Origin: Deltaproteobacteria bacterium
GTDB taxonomy: Bacteria > Desulfobacterota > GWC2-55-46
Reading direction: 5' to 3'
Length of the DNA stretch: 39,576 nucleotides
Assembly: GCA_019912665.1 (NCBI GenBank)
Contig: JAIOIE010000007.1
Coordinates: forward strand, 1-39,576
Position numbers and translations under genes: made by a program. Each line of letters opens with the position of its first letter. The first letter of the stretch is position 1. Shown here in pieces: positions 24,944 to 33,179 of the stretch. The notes beneath the pieces are model-generated. The model did not search any database. It saw only the letters and a program-made list of their open reading frames with translations, and was not told the origin of the DNA.

Positions 24944-25372
24944 ATGTCTTTTGAAGAAAACAAACTGCTAGTTCGCCGGTTCTATGAGGAAGTAGTTAAT
25001 ACAGGCGATGTGGAGTCGATTGAACGCTTCATCTCGCCGGAATATGTCGAGGTGCAGGACGGCAAAAGACACGCCGTCGGCATCGAGGGAGCAAAGGCGC
25101 ATATACTGGGAGTCCGCCAGACCTACCCCGACCTCCATGTTACCATCGAGCGGCAGATAGCCGAGGGCGAATGGGTGGCGTCATTGATAATTGCGAGAGG
25201 GACGCACAAGGGCTCGTGGCTCGGCATGAAGCCGACCGGAAAGCCGGTCGCCTTTACCGGAGTAAATGTGGACCGGGTGGTTAACGGCCGGATAGTCGAA
25301 CACGGCGGCGCGGCGAATCTGCTTTTTCCTCTGCTGGAGATCGGGGCGGTAAGGGTGGTGGGGGAGGAATAG
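24944..25372 (+). CDS. SnoaL-like (NTF2-fold) protein
   Basis: This 142-residue protein is of the SnoaL/ester-cyclase type. The N-terminal helix ENKLLVRRFYEEVVNTGDVE, then ERFISPEYVE and the later GTHKGSWLGMKPTGKPVAFT with FTGVNVDRVVNGRIVEHGG, are the usual signature of this NTF2-like fold. Members range from polyketide cyclases to uncharacterised hydrolase-like proteins, so no reaction can be assigned. AGGGATT precedes the ATG. The stop is followed within 7 bp by a hairpin repeat that may act as a transcription stop. Confidence 0.82.
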   Translation: MSFEENKLLVRRFYEEVVNTGDVESIERFISPEYVEVQDGKRHAVGIEGAKAHILGVRQTYPDLHVTIERQIAEGEWVASLIIARGTHKGSWLGMKPTGKPVAFTGVNVDRVVNGRIVEHGGAANLLFPLLEIGAVRVVGEE

Positions 25373-25378
25373 ATCGGA

Positions 25379-25411
25379 GTTGGGTTACGCTTCGCCAACC
25401 CAACCTACAGG
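25379..25411 (+). repeat. 33-bp hairpin repeat, left copy
   Basis: It starts GTTGGGTTACGCTTCGCC and ends AACCTACAGG, and folds as an 8-bp stem (GTTGGGTT/AACCCAAC). It matches the complement of 26253-26285 at 32 of 33 positions. I recall similar GTAGGTTGGGTTAGCG-type repeats from intergenic regions of many environmental bacteria. Confidence 0.93.
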
Positions 25412-25440
25412 CTTGTTCTGATTATCTTCTACTCGGTGGT

Positions 25441-25501
25441 CATCTGACTCCTCCTTTTCACGCTATCCAGGAAAGTATAGCAGGCATTTGAGGATTGTCA
25501 G
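25441..25501 (-). promoter_or_regulatory. Orphan promoter, Shine-Dalgarno and start codon
   Basis: The minus strand has CTGACA, a 16-base spacer, TATACT, then AAAAGGAGGAGT and ATG at 25443. The reading frame stops after four codons (M-T-T-E). This looks like the 5' end of a gene whose body was lost; a leader peptide is an alternative. Confidence 0.5.
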
Positions 25502-25525
25502 ATTAAGTCATGGCCTTTGCATTTT

Positions 25526-26200
25526 TTATATCTCACCAGGCATATCATCTGGATTGAATTCTCCATTTTTTAATTTTTCAAGCCATTCCTTTTTAGATTT
25601 CAATCCTCTTTTAAGAAGAGATAGCAATTGTAATACAGAGGCATTAGGCACAAATCCCATTTCATAAAAAGTCGTGCTCCTTCTGAAATGATATTCAACT
25701 TTATTCATTACATCAACAATAGAATCCAATGCAGTTTGAATCTTTTCTTTAGTGGCAGGTTCAACAAATTCCGCGCCTTCTTTTAGTGCTAATTTCAGGT
25801 CATAATGAGCTATGCGTTTATTTCGCAAGTCACGACAAAATGTTGCTGATTCTAGAGCTTTACTTATTAATTCTTGAACTTCGATAGTAATATTTCCTTC
25901 CTCAATAAATTTCGGCAGGCGCGTGATTGTTAGATTGGCTTTATTCCTAGATTCGGGAGGATCTGTTAATCGAGCTATACGCAATAATATATCATCAATC
26001 AACATGTCCTGAAAAAAACGAAAAAACATCGGTGCGGCTTCGTTCATTAAATGTATTCTCGATTCTTTCATGTCGAAGAATTCACGATATTCATTCCATT
26101 TATAATGAAGCCACGCCACCTCATTCCAAAGTGCAAAAAATAATTTACCTAATGGTTCTCCCATTTTAACAATGTATTGTTGTTTTAGGTCTTCGGGCAT
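25526..26200 (-). CDS. AbiU2-type HEPN domain protein (predicted defence RNase)
   Basis: From the ATG at 26200 this 224-residue protein matches the AbiU2 HEPN pattern: FALWNEVAWLHYKWNEYREF, then APMFFRFFQDMLIDDILLRI and ARLTDPPESRNKANLTITRL, and the catalytic-type motif CRDLRNKRIAHYD (R-x5-H). HEPN proteins are usually metal-independent RNases, and AbiU-related proteins are linked to abortive infection by phage. Activity here is inferred. Base composition is strikingly AT-rich compared with all neighbours, pointing to horizontal acquisition, and it lies between two inverted 33-bp repeats. The open frame extends upstream to a TTG inside the right repeat, which is not a credible start. No antitoxin partner is visible. 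Confidence 0.82.
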   Translation of the reverse strand: MPEDLKQQYIVKMGEPLGKLFFALWNEVAWLHYKWNEYREFFDMKESRIHLMNEAAPMFFRFFQDMLIDDILLRIARLTDPPESRNKANLTITRLPKFIEEGNITIEVQELISKALESATFCRDLRNKRIAHYDLKLALKEGAEFVEPATKEKIQTALDSIVDVMNKVEYHFRRSTTFYEMGFVPNASVLQLLSLLKRGLKSKKEWLEKLKNGEFNPDDMPGEI

Positions 26201-26252
26201 ATGCGCATCTTGACAACCTGAAAAGGTGTTGTCAATATCTTCTTTTAGTAGT

Positions 26253-26285
26253 CCTGTAGGTTGGGTTAGCGAAGCGTAACCCAAC
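26253..26285 (-). repeat. 33-bp hairpin repeat, right copy
   Basis: This is the inverted partner of the left copy, with one mismatch. It folds with a 9-bp stem (GTTGGGTTA/TAACCCAAC) and an 8-base loop. It lies 22 bp past the nupC-like stop, between that gene and the AbiU2 gene. Confidence 0.93.
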
Positions 26286-26307
26286 AATCCTTCTAAAGCT
26301 AATTATC

Positions 26308-27507
26308 TCACAGCAGCATCCCCGCTATCGTCGCGGTCGTAAAGCTCGCGAGCACACCGGCGGCGAGGGCCTTGAAGCTCAAGCGCGCTATCTCCTTTTT
26401 CCTCTCCGGCGCTATCGACCCTATGCCGCCGATGAGGATGGCTATCGACCCGAAGTTCGCGAAGCTGCATAGCGCGTAGGTTGCAATCGCGATCGAGCGC
26501 GGCTGTAGAGCCCCGGCCTCTATCATCCCCTGCATCCGCTGATAGGAGATGAATTCATTGAAGACTATCTTTATGCCGAGAAGCTCCCCCACCTTGAAGC
26601 AGTCCTCCAACGGCACGCCCATCAAGAAGGCGAAGGGCGTAAACACATAGCCCGAAATCTCCTCGAACGACGTCCCGGCGAGGCCGAGGAAGTGGTTGGC
26701 CATGCCGATGAGGGCCACGAAGGCCAGGAGCATGGCCCCGATGGTGGCGGCAAGCTTCACCCCTTCGGATGCTCCGTTTGCGGCGGCTTCTATTATGTTC
26801 GAGTTCCCGCTCCGGAAAAGAACGGCATTCCCTTCGACCTCCGCCCCGCCCTTTTCCATCTCCGGCAGCATGAGTTTCGCCATTACCAGGGCAGCGGGCG
26901 CGCTCATTACCGACGCGGCGAGAAGATGCCCCGCGCTTGCGCCGAAGCTCGCGTAGACCGCCATGACGCTCCCGGCTATCGTGGACATGAAGGCGGTCAT
27001 GACCGCGAACACTTCCGAAGCGGACATGCGCCGGAAGTATTCCCTTGCCCCTGAGACAGCCTCTATGCCCATGAAAACGAAAACCGAGGCCATGAACGCC
27101 TCTATGCCGGAGGCCTTCATGGTCCGCTCCATGACCCAGGCCATGCCCGCGACTATGAGCTGGATGACCCTCAGGTAATAGAGTATGCCCATGAGGGAGG
27201 ATACGAAGATTATGACCGGGAGCACCTTGAAGGCGAGGACCGCTCCGATGTTGAGGTCGGTTGTGAGGCTCCCGAATAGGAAGCGCGAGCCGATGTCCGT
27301 GAAGTCGAGGACGCTCGTCATTACTATCCGGGCGAAGTCGAATACCAAAAGGCCCGGCCCGGTCTTGAGTATGAGGACGGCAAAAAGGGCCTGAAGCCCC
27401 ACGCCCCAGACGACGAGCCTCCAGCTTATCGACTTGCGTGAACTGCTCAAGCCCCAAGCTATCAGAAGGAATACAAAAAGCCCTGCAAGGCCAAGAAGCT
27501 TCTCCAA
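26308..27507 (-). CDS. CNT-family concentrative nucleoside transporter
   Basis: This inner-membrane symporter of the NupC/CNT family imports nucleosides with H+ or Na+. The 399-residue length and hydrophobic profile fit. Family motifs are GIEAVSGAREYFRRMSASEV in the middle, KIVFNEFISYQRM, and the C-terminal ATYALCSFANFGSIAILIGG with GSIAPERKKEIARLSFKAL. It lies 6 bp downstream of yjbQ, so the two probably share a transcript. The 3' flank carries the right hairpin repeat, which may end transcription. Confidence 0.93.
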   Translation of the reverse strand: MEKLLGLAGLFVFLLIAWGLSSSRKSISWRLVVWGVGLQALFAVLILKTGPGLLVFDFARIVMTSVLDFTDIGSRFLFGSLTTDLNIGAVLAFKVLPVIIFVSSLMGILYYLRVIQLIVAGMAWVMERTMKASGIEAFMASVFVFMGIEAVSGAREYFRRMSASEVFAVMTAFMSTIAGSVMAVYASFGASAGHLLAASVMSAPAALVMAKLMLPEMEKGGAEVEGNAVLFRSGNSNIIEAAANGASEGVKLAATIGAMLLAFVALIGMANHFLGLAGTSFEEISGYVFTPFAFLMGVPLEDCFKVGELLGIKIVFNEFISYQRMQGMIEAGALQPRSIAIATYALCSFANFGSIAILIGGIGSIAPERKKEIARLSFKALAAGVLASFTTATIAGMLL

Positions 27508-27513
27508 ACGCGG

Positions 27514-27933
27514 CTACTCCCCGATTATCTTTACAAGCACCCTTTTTCTCCGCCTGCCGTCGAACTCGCCGTAGAATATCTGTTCCCAGGTGCCGAAGTC
27601 AAGCCTGCCGCCAGTTACGGCGACCACGACCTCGCGGCCCATTACCGTCCTCTTGAGATGAGCGTCAGCATTGTCCTCGCCCGTGTCGTTGTGCCTGTAG
27701 CCGGAGACGGGCTCGTGCGGGGCGAGCTTCTCAAGCCACTTCCTGAAATCATTATGCAATCCGCTTTCGTCGTCGTTTATGAATACGGACGAGGTGATGT
27801 GCATGGAATTCACGAGCACGAGGCCTTCGCTTACGCCGCTCTCCTTGAGGCACTCCTCGACTTTCGGGGTGATATTCACGAAGCCGACCCTCTCCGGGAT
27901 ATTGAAATAAAGCTCTTTCCTGTATGATTTCAT
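27514..27933 (-). CDS. yjbQ: YjbQ/UPF0047 family protein
   Basis: This 139-residue member of the UPF0047/YjbQ family is annotated in databases as a secondary thiamine-phosphate synthase, because some members can complement thiamine auxotrophs. The primary role is uncertain. Signatures are [19 protein letters not shown] with the conserved His, [20 protein letters not shown], and [20 protein letters not shown]. It lies 50 bp after the flavo-diiron gene and directly before the nucleoside transporter. Confidence 0.93.
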   Translation of the reverse strand: MKSYRKELYFNIPERVGFVNITPKVEECLKESGVSEGLVLVNSMHITSSVFINDDESGLHNDFRKWLEKLAPHEPVSGYRHNDTGEDNADAHLKRTVMGREVVVAVTGGRLDFGTWEQIFYGEFDGRRRKRVLVKIIGE

Positions 27934-27983
27934 CCGCGCCCCCTCCCGTAGAAAAGAATGGTCAAAACTTTAAAACCGAATAC

Positions 27984-29162
27984 CTAAAACAGCCCTGCCT
28001 CCTTGTGTTTCGCGGCTATTTCCCCGGCAAGCCTTTCTATCTCGTCGAAATCCGCTGCCCTGGGCTTGCCCTTTACGAGCACCGGGGCAAGCATCTCGGC
28101 CTTGAGGTTCCCTATATGCGAGGTTATCTGTTCGGGCATCCTGCCGGCCCAGCCGAACGAGCCGATGATGGTGGCGAACCTGAGCTTGGGCCGTAGCGCG
28201 TTAACGAGGAAAGCGGCAGAGACCGCGAGCGGGTGCGCGCCGCCGAGGACAGTCGGGGAGCCGATGACGATTGTAGCCGCATCCACGAGCGCGATGGCGA
28301 GCTTCCCAAGGTCCGCGTGCGCGAGGTTAAAGACCTCGACCTCCACGCCCTTTCTCCAGAGGGCCTCGGAGAGCGCCTCCGCAAGCTCCTCGGTGGAGCC
28401 GTGCATGGTAGCGAAGGCGATGACAGCGCTGTTCCTCACCTTGTCCGAGACCCATTCCGCGTGCGAAGCCATGATGCACCGGGGGTCTTTATACACAGGG
28501 CCGTGGCTCGGGGCTATGGTCTTTATGTCGTATTTCACAAAACGCTCAAGATGCTTCTTTATGGTCGGCCTGAAGGGCATCATGACCTCGGAAAAGTACC
28601 TCTTCGAGGCCTCGCAGACCTTCTCTTCGTCTCCGATATATATGCCTGAGAATGAGAGGTGCGAGCCGAAAAGGTCGCAGCTGAAGAGTATGCCGTCTTC
28701 TTCGAGGTAAGTCGATATGGTCTCGGGCCAGTGCACCCAGGGCGTGTATATGAACTCGAGCGTCTTACCGCCAAGGGAGAGCTTCTCGCCGTCCGCTACG
28801 GTCTTCACGCGGCCTTCGGGTATGTGGAGGTGGTCGATGAGGAGGTCCCTGCCCTTGGGGCTCGCGACCACAACCGCATCCTTATATTTATCGAGCACGG
28901 CAGGCAGGGCGCCGGAGTGGTCCTGCTCCGCATGATGCGCGACTATGTAATCTATCTTCCCGATTTTTTCGAGCCTGGCCATGAGCTCGTGAGTCTTCGA
29001 GGGGTCGACCGTGTCGAGGAGGGCTGTCTTTTCTGTGCCGGTAACTATATAGGCGTTATAGCTCGTTCCGTCCGGGAGCGGTATGAGTGAGTCGAAGAGC
29101 CGCCGGTCCCTGTCGACAGCCCCGGCCCAAAAGACCCCTTCGGTTATCTTCCTGGGTTCCAT
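27984..29162 (-). CDS. Flavo-diiron protein (FprA/ROO family)
   Basis: This cytoplasmic O2- or NO-scavenging reductase has 392 residues, the usual length. The metallo-beta-lactamase domain carries the diiron motif HAEQDH at 77-82, further ligands in TPWVHWPE, SCDLFGSH and APSHGP, and then a C-terminal flavodoxin domain (about 250-390, VIAFATMHGSTEELAEAL, GSPTVLGG). There is no rubredoxin or NAD(P)H-reductase extension, so electrons come from a separate partner. The ATG at 29162 has AAGGAGG upstream; the longer frame lacks such a site. It suggests the host faces oxygen or NO while living anaerobically or microaerobically. Confidence 0.93.
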   Translation of the reverse strand: MEPRKITEGVFWAGAVDRDRRLFDSLIPLPDGTSYNAYIVTGTEKTALLDTVDPSKTHELMARLEKIGKIDYIVAHHAEQDHSGALPAVLDKYKDAVVVASPKGRDLLIDHLHIPEGRVKTVADGEKLSLGGKTLEFIYTPWVHWPETISTYLEEDGILFSCDLFGSHLSFSGIYIGDEEKVCEASKRYFSEVMMPFRPTIKKHLERFVKYDIKTIAPSHGPVYKDPRCIMASHAEWVSDKVRNSAVIAFATMHGSTEELAEALSEALWRKGVEVEVFNLAHADLGKLAIALVDAATIVIGSPTVLGGAHPLAVSAAFLVNALRPKLRFATIIGSFGWAGRMPEQITSHIGNLKAEMLAPVLVKGKPRAADFDEIERLAGEIAAKHKEAGLF

Positions 29163-29246
29163 CGGTCCTCCTTCAGTTACGGTTCCGGTACAGTTCCGGT
29201 CTTTGGGATACATATCACAGGGGCTGGTTTTTTTCAACGCACCGGG

Positions 29247-30368
29247 CTAAAGCGCCCGCTTGAAGATCAAGAGGCCGGACGAGATGGATACGGCCGCGAA
29301 CACGGCAAGGAAGATTATGTCGTACTGCACTGCGGCGAGCCCCGCGCCTTTGAAAAGGAGCGCCCGGATAGCGTGGACCGAGTAGGTCTCGGGGTTCACC
29401 ATCGCGAAGGCCCGGAGCCACCCCGGGAAGCTCTCGACCGGGTATATGGCGCCGCTCGGGAAAAAGAGTATGACGTTAAGAAAGCCGCCGAGCACGCCGA
29501 CTATCCTCGGGTGGTTTATCCGGCCCATTATCATGAACATCAGCCCCTGGAGCCCGAGCGTCGATAGGACTATGACGGACATGAGGAGAAATAGCGAGCC
29601 CGGCGACAGCATGCGCCAGAGATAGATGCCCGAGATAAGCGACCCGAGGAAGAGGACCAGCAGGGCGAGTATGGTCGTTATGAGAAGCCCGCTCGCGATA
29701 AGGCCCATGACGATGTCCCTCTTGGTAAGCGGCGTGAGGAAATAGCTCTCCTCGATGCCGAGGAACTTGTCCATGACCATGTTGAACGCGCCGGTAGTCA
29801 TAGCGCCGAGGAATATGGCCATTATGACGACTCCCGGGAGGAGCGACTGGTCGTAGTCGACCTTCCTGTATAGCTCCATGTCCCGGAGCACGGCGCGCGA
29901 CCTCTCCTCACGTATGGGGATGAACTCTTCTCCAAGTGAAGGGAGGGCGGCGGATATGGCCGCGCGTATGGCATTGGCGGATATCGCCTCGGTATTATCT
30001 AGGTAGAGGCCGAGCTCTGGCCCGGACCCTCTTATGGACTTCCTCGTAAAGTCCGGGGGTATCACCAGCACTCCCTTATAGTCCCCTTCCCTCAGCCCCC
30101 GCATGGCCTCGCCCTGGTCCGGGACCATTCTCATCTCGATGGTCGCAGGCCCTGCCTCTATCGAGCGCAGCATGTCCATGACGCTCTCGGCCCGGGGCCC
30201 GTTGTCCTGGTCGACAACCGCGAGGGGCAGGCGCTTGAGCTCGCCCTGGAAGGAATGGCCTAGGACCAGTAGATAGATTATGGGCATAAGGAGGCTCATG
30301 GCCACGACGAGCGGGTTTCTTATGAACTTCCTCAAGTCCCTTTCGAATATCGCGATGAACCGGCTCAA
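29247..30368 (-). CDS. ABC-2 type export permease
   Basis: This 373-residue membrane subunit of an ABC exporter has an N-terminal helix (LVVAMSLLMPIIYLLVLGHS) followed by a large extracytoplasmic domain (about 45-180). A C-terminal bundle of five hydrophobic segments follows, typical of the ABC-2 family (YhhJ/YbhR/DrrB-like). It carries the usual DIVMGLIASGLLITTILALL and SGAIYPVESFPGWLRAF patterns. It lies 4 bp after its ATPase. Only one permease gene is present, so a homodimer is expected. Confidence 0.9.
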   Translation of the reverse strand: MSRFIAIFERDLRKFIRNPLVVAMSLLMPIIYLLVLGHSFQGELKRLPLAVVDQDNGPRAESVMDMLRSIEAGPATIEMRMVPDQGEAMRGLREGDYKGVLVIPPDFTRKSIRGSGPELGLYLDNTEAISANAIRAAISAALPSLGEEFIPIREERSRAVLRDMELYRKVDYDQSLLPGVVIMAIFLGAMTTGAFNMVMDKFLGIEESYFLTPLTKRDIVMGLIASGLLITTILALLVLFLGSLISGIYLWRMLSPGSLFLLMSVIVLSTLGLQGLMFMIMGRINHPRIVGVLGGFLNVILFFPSGAIYPVESFPGWLRAFAMVNPETYSVHAIRALLFKGAGLAAVQYDIIFLAVFAAVSISSGLLIFKRAL

Positions 30369-30372
30369 GACC

Positions 30373-31377
30373 TTACCTCCCCCACTTGGACGGGATGCCC
30401 GCGCCGAGGAGGATACTCACCTTTTTTGCTTCCTCCTCCCGGATGGGCCTTCCGGTGTAGTGGATGAAGACGTCCTCAAGGGTCTGCTCCTTCAGCGTAA
30501 CCCTCGAAACCCTGCCGCCCATGGCCTTAAGCGCGTCCACGGCCTCGGGGATTATCTCAGCGCCCTTGTCCGATGAAAGGATGATGCTCTCTCCGCTATA
30601 ATCCGCTGATGCCGCGCCGGGGATCGCCTTCACGCGCTCGGCCGCCTTTTCCATGTCCACCCCGGTCACCGCAAGCTCGACCCTGTCCTTCTGTGGGATG
30701 GCCTGCTTAAGACCCGGCACGGTATCGAGCGCGACGATCTTCCCGTAGTCGATTATGGCAACGTGGTCGCAAAGCGTCTCCGCCTCTTCCATGTAGTGGG
30801 TCGTAAGGAGTATGGTGAGCCTGTCCGCCTTCCTGAAGGCATTAAGGAGCTCCCAGACCACGTGCCTGGACTGCGGGTCGAGCCCGATCGTCGGCTCATC
30901 GAGTATGAGTATGGAAGGCCTGTGGACAAGCCCCCTCGCTATCTCGAGCCTCCGCCTCATGCCGCCCGAATAGGTCGCAACGAGGTCGCCTGCCCTCTCC
31001 CGCAAGCCGACCATGGACAGGAGCTCATCCGCCCTTTCCTTCCGCTCGGCTTTAGGTATACCGTAGAACCGGGCGTATATGTCCATCGTCTCGTAGCCGG
31101 TAAGGTCGAGGTCGCTCGTCATGGCCTGCGGCACGACACCTGTCTCCCCCCTTACCGCCGAAGGCTCATGGACCACGTCCTTGCCCATGACCCTGGCCGA
31201 GCCGGAAGTGGGCCTTATGAGGGTGGTGAGTATCCGTATAAGGGTAGTCTTCCCCGCGCCGTTCGGGCCGAGAAGGCCGAAGAAGTCTCCCTCCGGTATC
31301 GTGAGGCTCACGCTGTCGAGAGCCTTGACTTCCCCGTAGCTCTTTGAAAGGTCCCTTGTCTCTACTGCGGCGCTCAT
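30373..31377 (-). CDS. ABC exporter ATPase (DrrA/YbhF-like)
   Basis: This is the ATP-binding subunit of the export system. Walker A GPNGAGKTT is at about 37-45, the Q-loop (VVPQAM), signature YSGGMRRRLEIARGL and Walker B ILILDEPTIGLDP are all present, and the H-loop is LLTTHYM. The 334-residue length includes the C-terminal extension common in drug-exporter ATPases. The start overlaps the adaptor gene by 4 bp. Confidence 0.94.
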   Translation of the reverse strand: MSAAVETRDLSKSYGEVKALDSVSLTIPEGDFFGLLGPNGAGKTTLIRILTTLIRPTSGSARVMGKDVVHEPSAVRGETGVVPQAMTSDLDLTGYETMDIYARFYGIPKAERKERADELLSMVGLRERAGDLVATYSGGMRRRLEIARGLVHRPSILILDEPTIGLDPQSRHVVWELLNAFRKADRLTILLTTHYMEEAETLCDHVAIIDYGKIVALDTVPGLKQAIPQKDRVELAVTGVDMEKAAERVKAIPGAASADYSGESIILSSDKGAEIIPEAVDALKAMGGRVSRVTLKEQTLEDVFIHYTGRPIREEEAKKVSILLGAGIPSKWGR

Positions 31378-32429
31378 CTATCCGCCCCGTCGAAATAAAT
31401 CCTGGCGACGACGGTCATGCCCGGCTTGAGCAAACCGCCTGTATCGCCCAGTGCTATCCTGACCCTGAAGGTCTTTATATCGAGGCGTCCCCTGGTCACG
31501 TCCCTCTGGGTCGCGAAACCTCCGAGCTGGCCTATTTCGACTACCTCGCCCGCAAAGGTCCTTTCGCCGCCTATGGGTGTTACCTCTGCCCTGCTGCCGA
31601 CCGTTATCTCCTGTATGCCTGTCTCGGGTATATCCACCCTGGCCCAGATATCATCCGGATCGAAAATCGTATATATCACCTCGCCTGGGTTCACGTATTC
31701 CCCTGCCTCGAAAGCCTTGTACGATATTATCCCGCTTATGGGCGAAACTATCACCGCGTCTTCAAGGCGCGCTTCAAGCGCCCGCACCTCTGCCTCGGCC
31801 TGGCCGAGCCTCGCCCTGGAAGCTGCTATCCTGCTCTCCGCGGCCCTTATGCGCACCGCCGCGTTCCGAAGGTTCGCCTCCGCGCTCCTATGCCTCGACC
31901 TTGCGCTCTCAAGGAGGGCCCGGCTCGAATCGTATGCGGCCCTCGCGGCGTCCAGGTCCCTCTTGGAGACGAAGCCTTCGTTAAAAAGCCCCTCGGTCCT
32001 TTCGAAGTTCTCCCTCGCCTCCTCGAATCGCGCGCTTGCGGCCTCGGCTTCGGCCCGGAGCGCCTCGACCTCATGCGCAGCAGCCTCCCTCTCGACTCGC
32101 GCGTTCTCGAGCGCGGCCCTGGCCTCTTCTATGGCCTCCCTCTCCGCGGCTGCGGCGGCCCTGCCTTCCTCCACCCTTGCCGAAAGCTCCCTTTCATCGA
32201 GCCTCACCGCTTCCGCATCCTTCTCTATCCGCTCTCCCTCCCTGCAGCAGAGCCGGTCGATGCGCCCTGGTATTTTAGGCACAAGCTCGACTTCGGTCGC
32301 TTCAGCCACCCCTGCCGTTTCAATGAACCCCGGAGGCGCCTGGGGTCTCAGATAAAAGAAATACGCGGCTAGAACGGCGGCGAGGACCGCTACAAATATC
32401 GCCAGGGGCTTGAGTCCCTTTACAGCCAT
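31374..32429 (-). CDS. HlyD-family periplasmic adaptor
   Basis: This 351-residue membrane-fusion protein links the ABC exporter to the outer membrane. It has one N-terminal transmembrane anchor (about 7-27), a split lipoyl domain (VPKIPGRIDRLCCREGERIE and VIVSPISGIISYKAFEAGEY) and a long Ala/Glu/Arg-rich coiled-coil hairpin (about 75-220). A beta-barrel region follows. The gene order adaptor-ATPase-permease resembles YhiI/YbhG systems. AGGGAGTT precedes the ATG. An outer-membrane channel is not encoded here. Confidence 0.93.
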   Translation of the reverse strand: MAVKGLKPLAIFVAVLAAVLAAYFFYLRPQAPPGFIETAGVAEATEVELVPKIPGRIDRLCCREGERIEKDAEAVRLDERELSARVEEGRAAAAAEREAIEEARAALENARVEREAAAHEVEALRAEAEAASARFEEARENFERTEGLFNEGFVSKRDLDAARAAYDSSRALLESARSRHRSAEANLRNAAVRIRAAESRIAASRARLGQAEAEVRALEARLEDAVIVSPISGIISYKAFEAGEYVNPGEVIYTIFDPDDIWARVDIPETGIQEITVGSRAEVTPIGGERTFAGEVVEIGQLGGFATQRDVTRGRLDIKTFRVRIALGDTGGLLKPGMTVVARIYFDGADR

Positions 32430-32463
32430 TTACATAACTCCCTGATTTTTCTGTAAGCTTAAC

Positions 32464-32492
32464 AGAATAAGCCTGATATTACCACGCGCCAA
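32464..32492 (-). promoter_or_regulatory. Possible sigma-70 promoter of exporter operon
   Basis: The minus strand reads TTGGCG, a 17-base spacer and TATTCT, placing the start near 32457, about 28 bases before the adaptor gene. Both boxes deviate from consensus. Confidence 0.5.
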
Positions 32493-32608
32493 AGCATGGA
32501 GAAGACGGCGGCAAAGGAACAGGAATCCTCCGGGACCGGCAGGAAAGGGAAAAGAGCTGTGTAGGTTTAAGGGAGGACGATAAAAGGAAAGTATTCGCCG
32601 GCATGCAT

Positions 32609-32632
32609 AAAAAAACCGGCGGTGAAGCCGCT
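32609..32632 (-). terminator. Possible terminator after the 140-residue gene
   Basis: On the minus strand a short GC stem (GCGG-CTTCA-CCGC) is followed within three bases by seven T residues. It lies about 60 bp past the stop of the unknown gene. The stem is short, so efficiency is doubtful. Confidence 0.5.
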
Positions 32633-32690
32633 TTCCCTTGAATATGGATGAACTGATCGGAGCTTTTTCGAAGAGCTGGACCCCTCTCCT

Positions 32691-33113
32691 TTATTCTTTT
32701 ACCTTCTCGGCGTTTGCCACGATCATGCCGCCGATCTCTATGCCGCCCTCCTGCGCGGCCTTGACCGATGCCTCGTCCCAGTCCTGGCCGTCCTGCCTCC
32801 AGACGGCGTTGAAGACCATGCGCTCGCCGTCCGCGAGCATCTCAAGCGGCGGCCTCTTGGTCTTGTATCTCGGCACGAAAAGGAGGCTCTTGAAGACGGA
32901 CTCGCCTGATTTTATCGGCTGGCAGCCTGCCACGAACCAGTGCTCGGTCAGGATCTCGACCGTCTTCGCGCCTGCTATCATGTCAGCGGCCCTGGGCATC
33001 GCTTCTACCTCCCTTGAGCCGCTCAATCCATCCACAACCGTTACGGTAAACCTGTTTGTCCCGTCGCCCGAGTCGAAACCCCGCGGCTCGCCGACCTGGA
33101 TCGCCAATTTCAT
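32691..33113 (-). CDS. Hypothetical protein, 140 residues
   Basis: I do not recognise this protein. It is soluble, with no signal peptide or membrane segment. It starts MKLAIQVGEPRGFDSGDGTN and contains two Trp-bearing central stretches (TEHWFVAGCQPIKSGESVF and NAVWRQDGQDWDEASVKAAQ). A single Cys lies in VAGCQPI. Codon use matches the flanking genes, and possible terminator-like structure follows, so it is likely real. It lies between the exporter operon and the transglycosylase gene, 66 bp after the latter, and may share its transcript. Confidence 0.7.
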   Translation of the reverse strand: MKLAIQVGEPRGFDSGDGTNRFTVTVVDGLSGSREVEAMPRAADMIAGAKTVEILTEHWFVAGCQPIKSGESVFKSLLFVPRYKTKRPPLEMLADGERMVFNAVWRQDGQDWDEASVKAAQEGGIEIGGMIVANAEKVKE

Positions 33114-33179
33114 TCGCCACTCCTATGCTTTTAATCCTTTCATGATATAACACCGGACGTTCAGGTGGCAATGAAAAAA

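Noticed and set aside
26201-26287. N-terminal extension of the AbiU2 protein from a TTG
   Set aside because: The extension is encoded by the 33-bp hairpin repeat itself and has no ribosome site. The protein from ATG 26200 fits the family.
31344-32372. Two long plus-strand frames opposite the HlyD-family adaptor
   Set aside because: They mirror the Ala/Glu/Arg-rich coiled coil in other frames and give low-complexity Ser/Arg/Leu protein without any motif or ribosome site.
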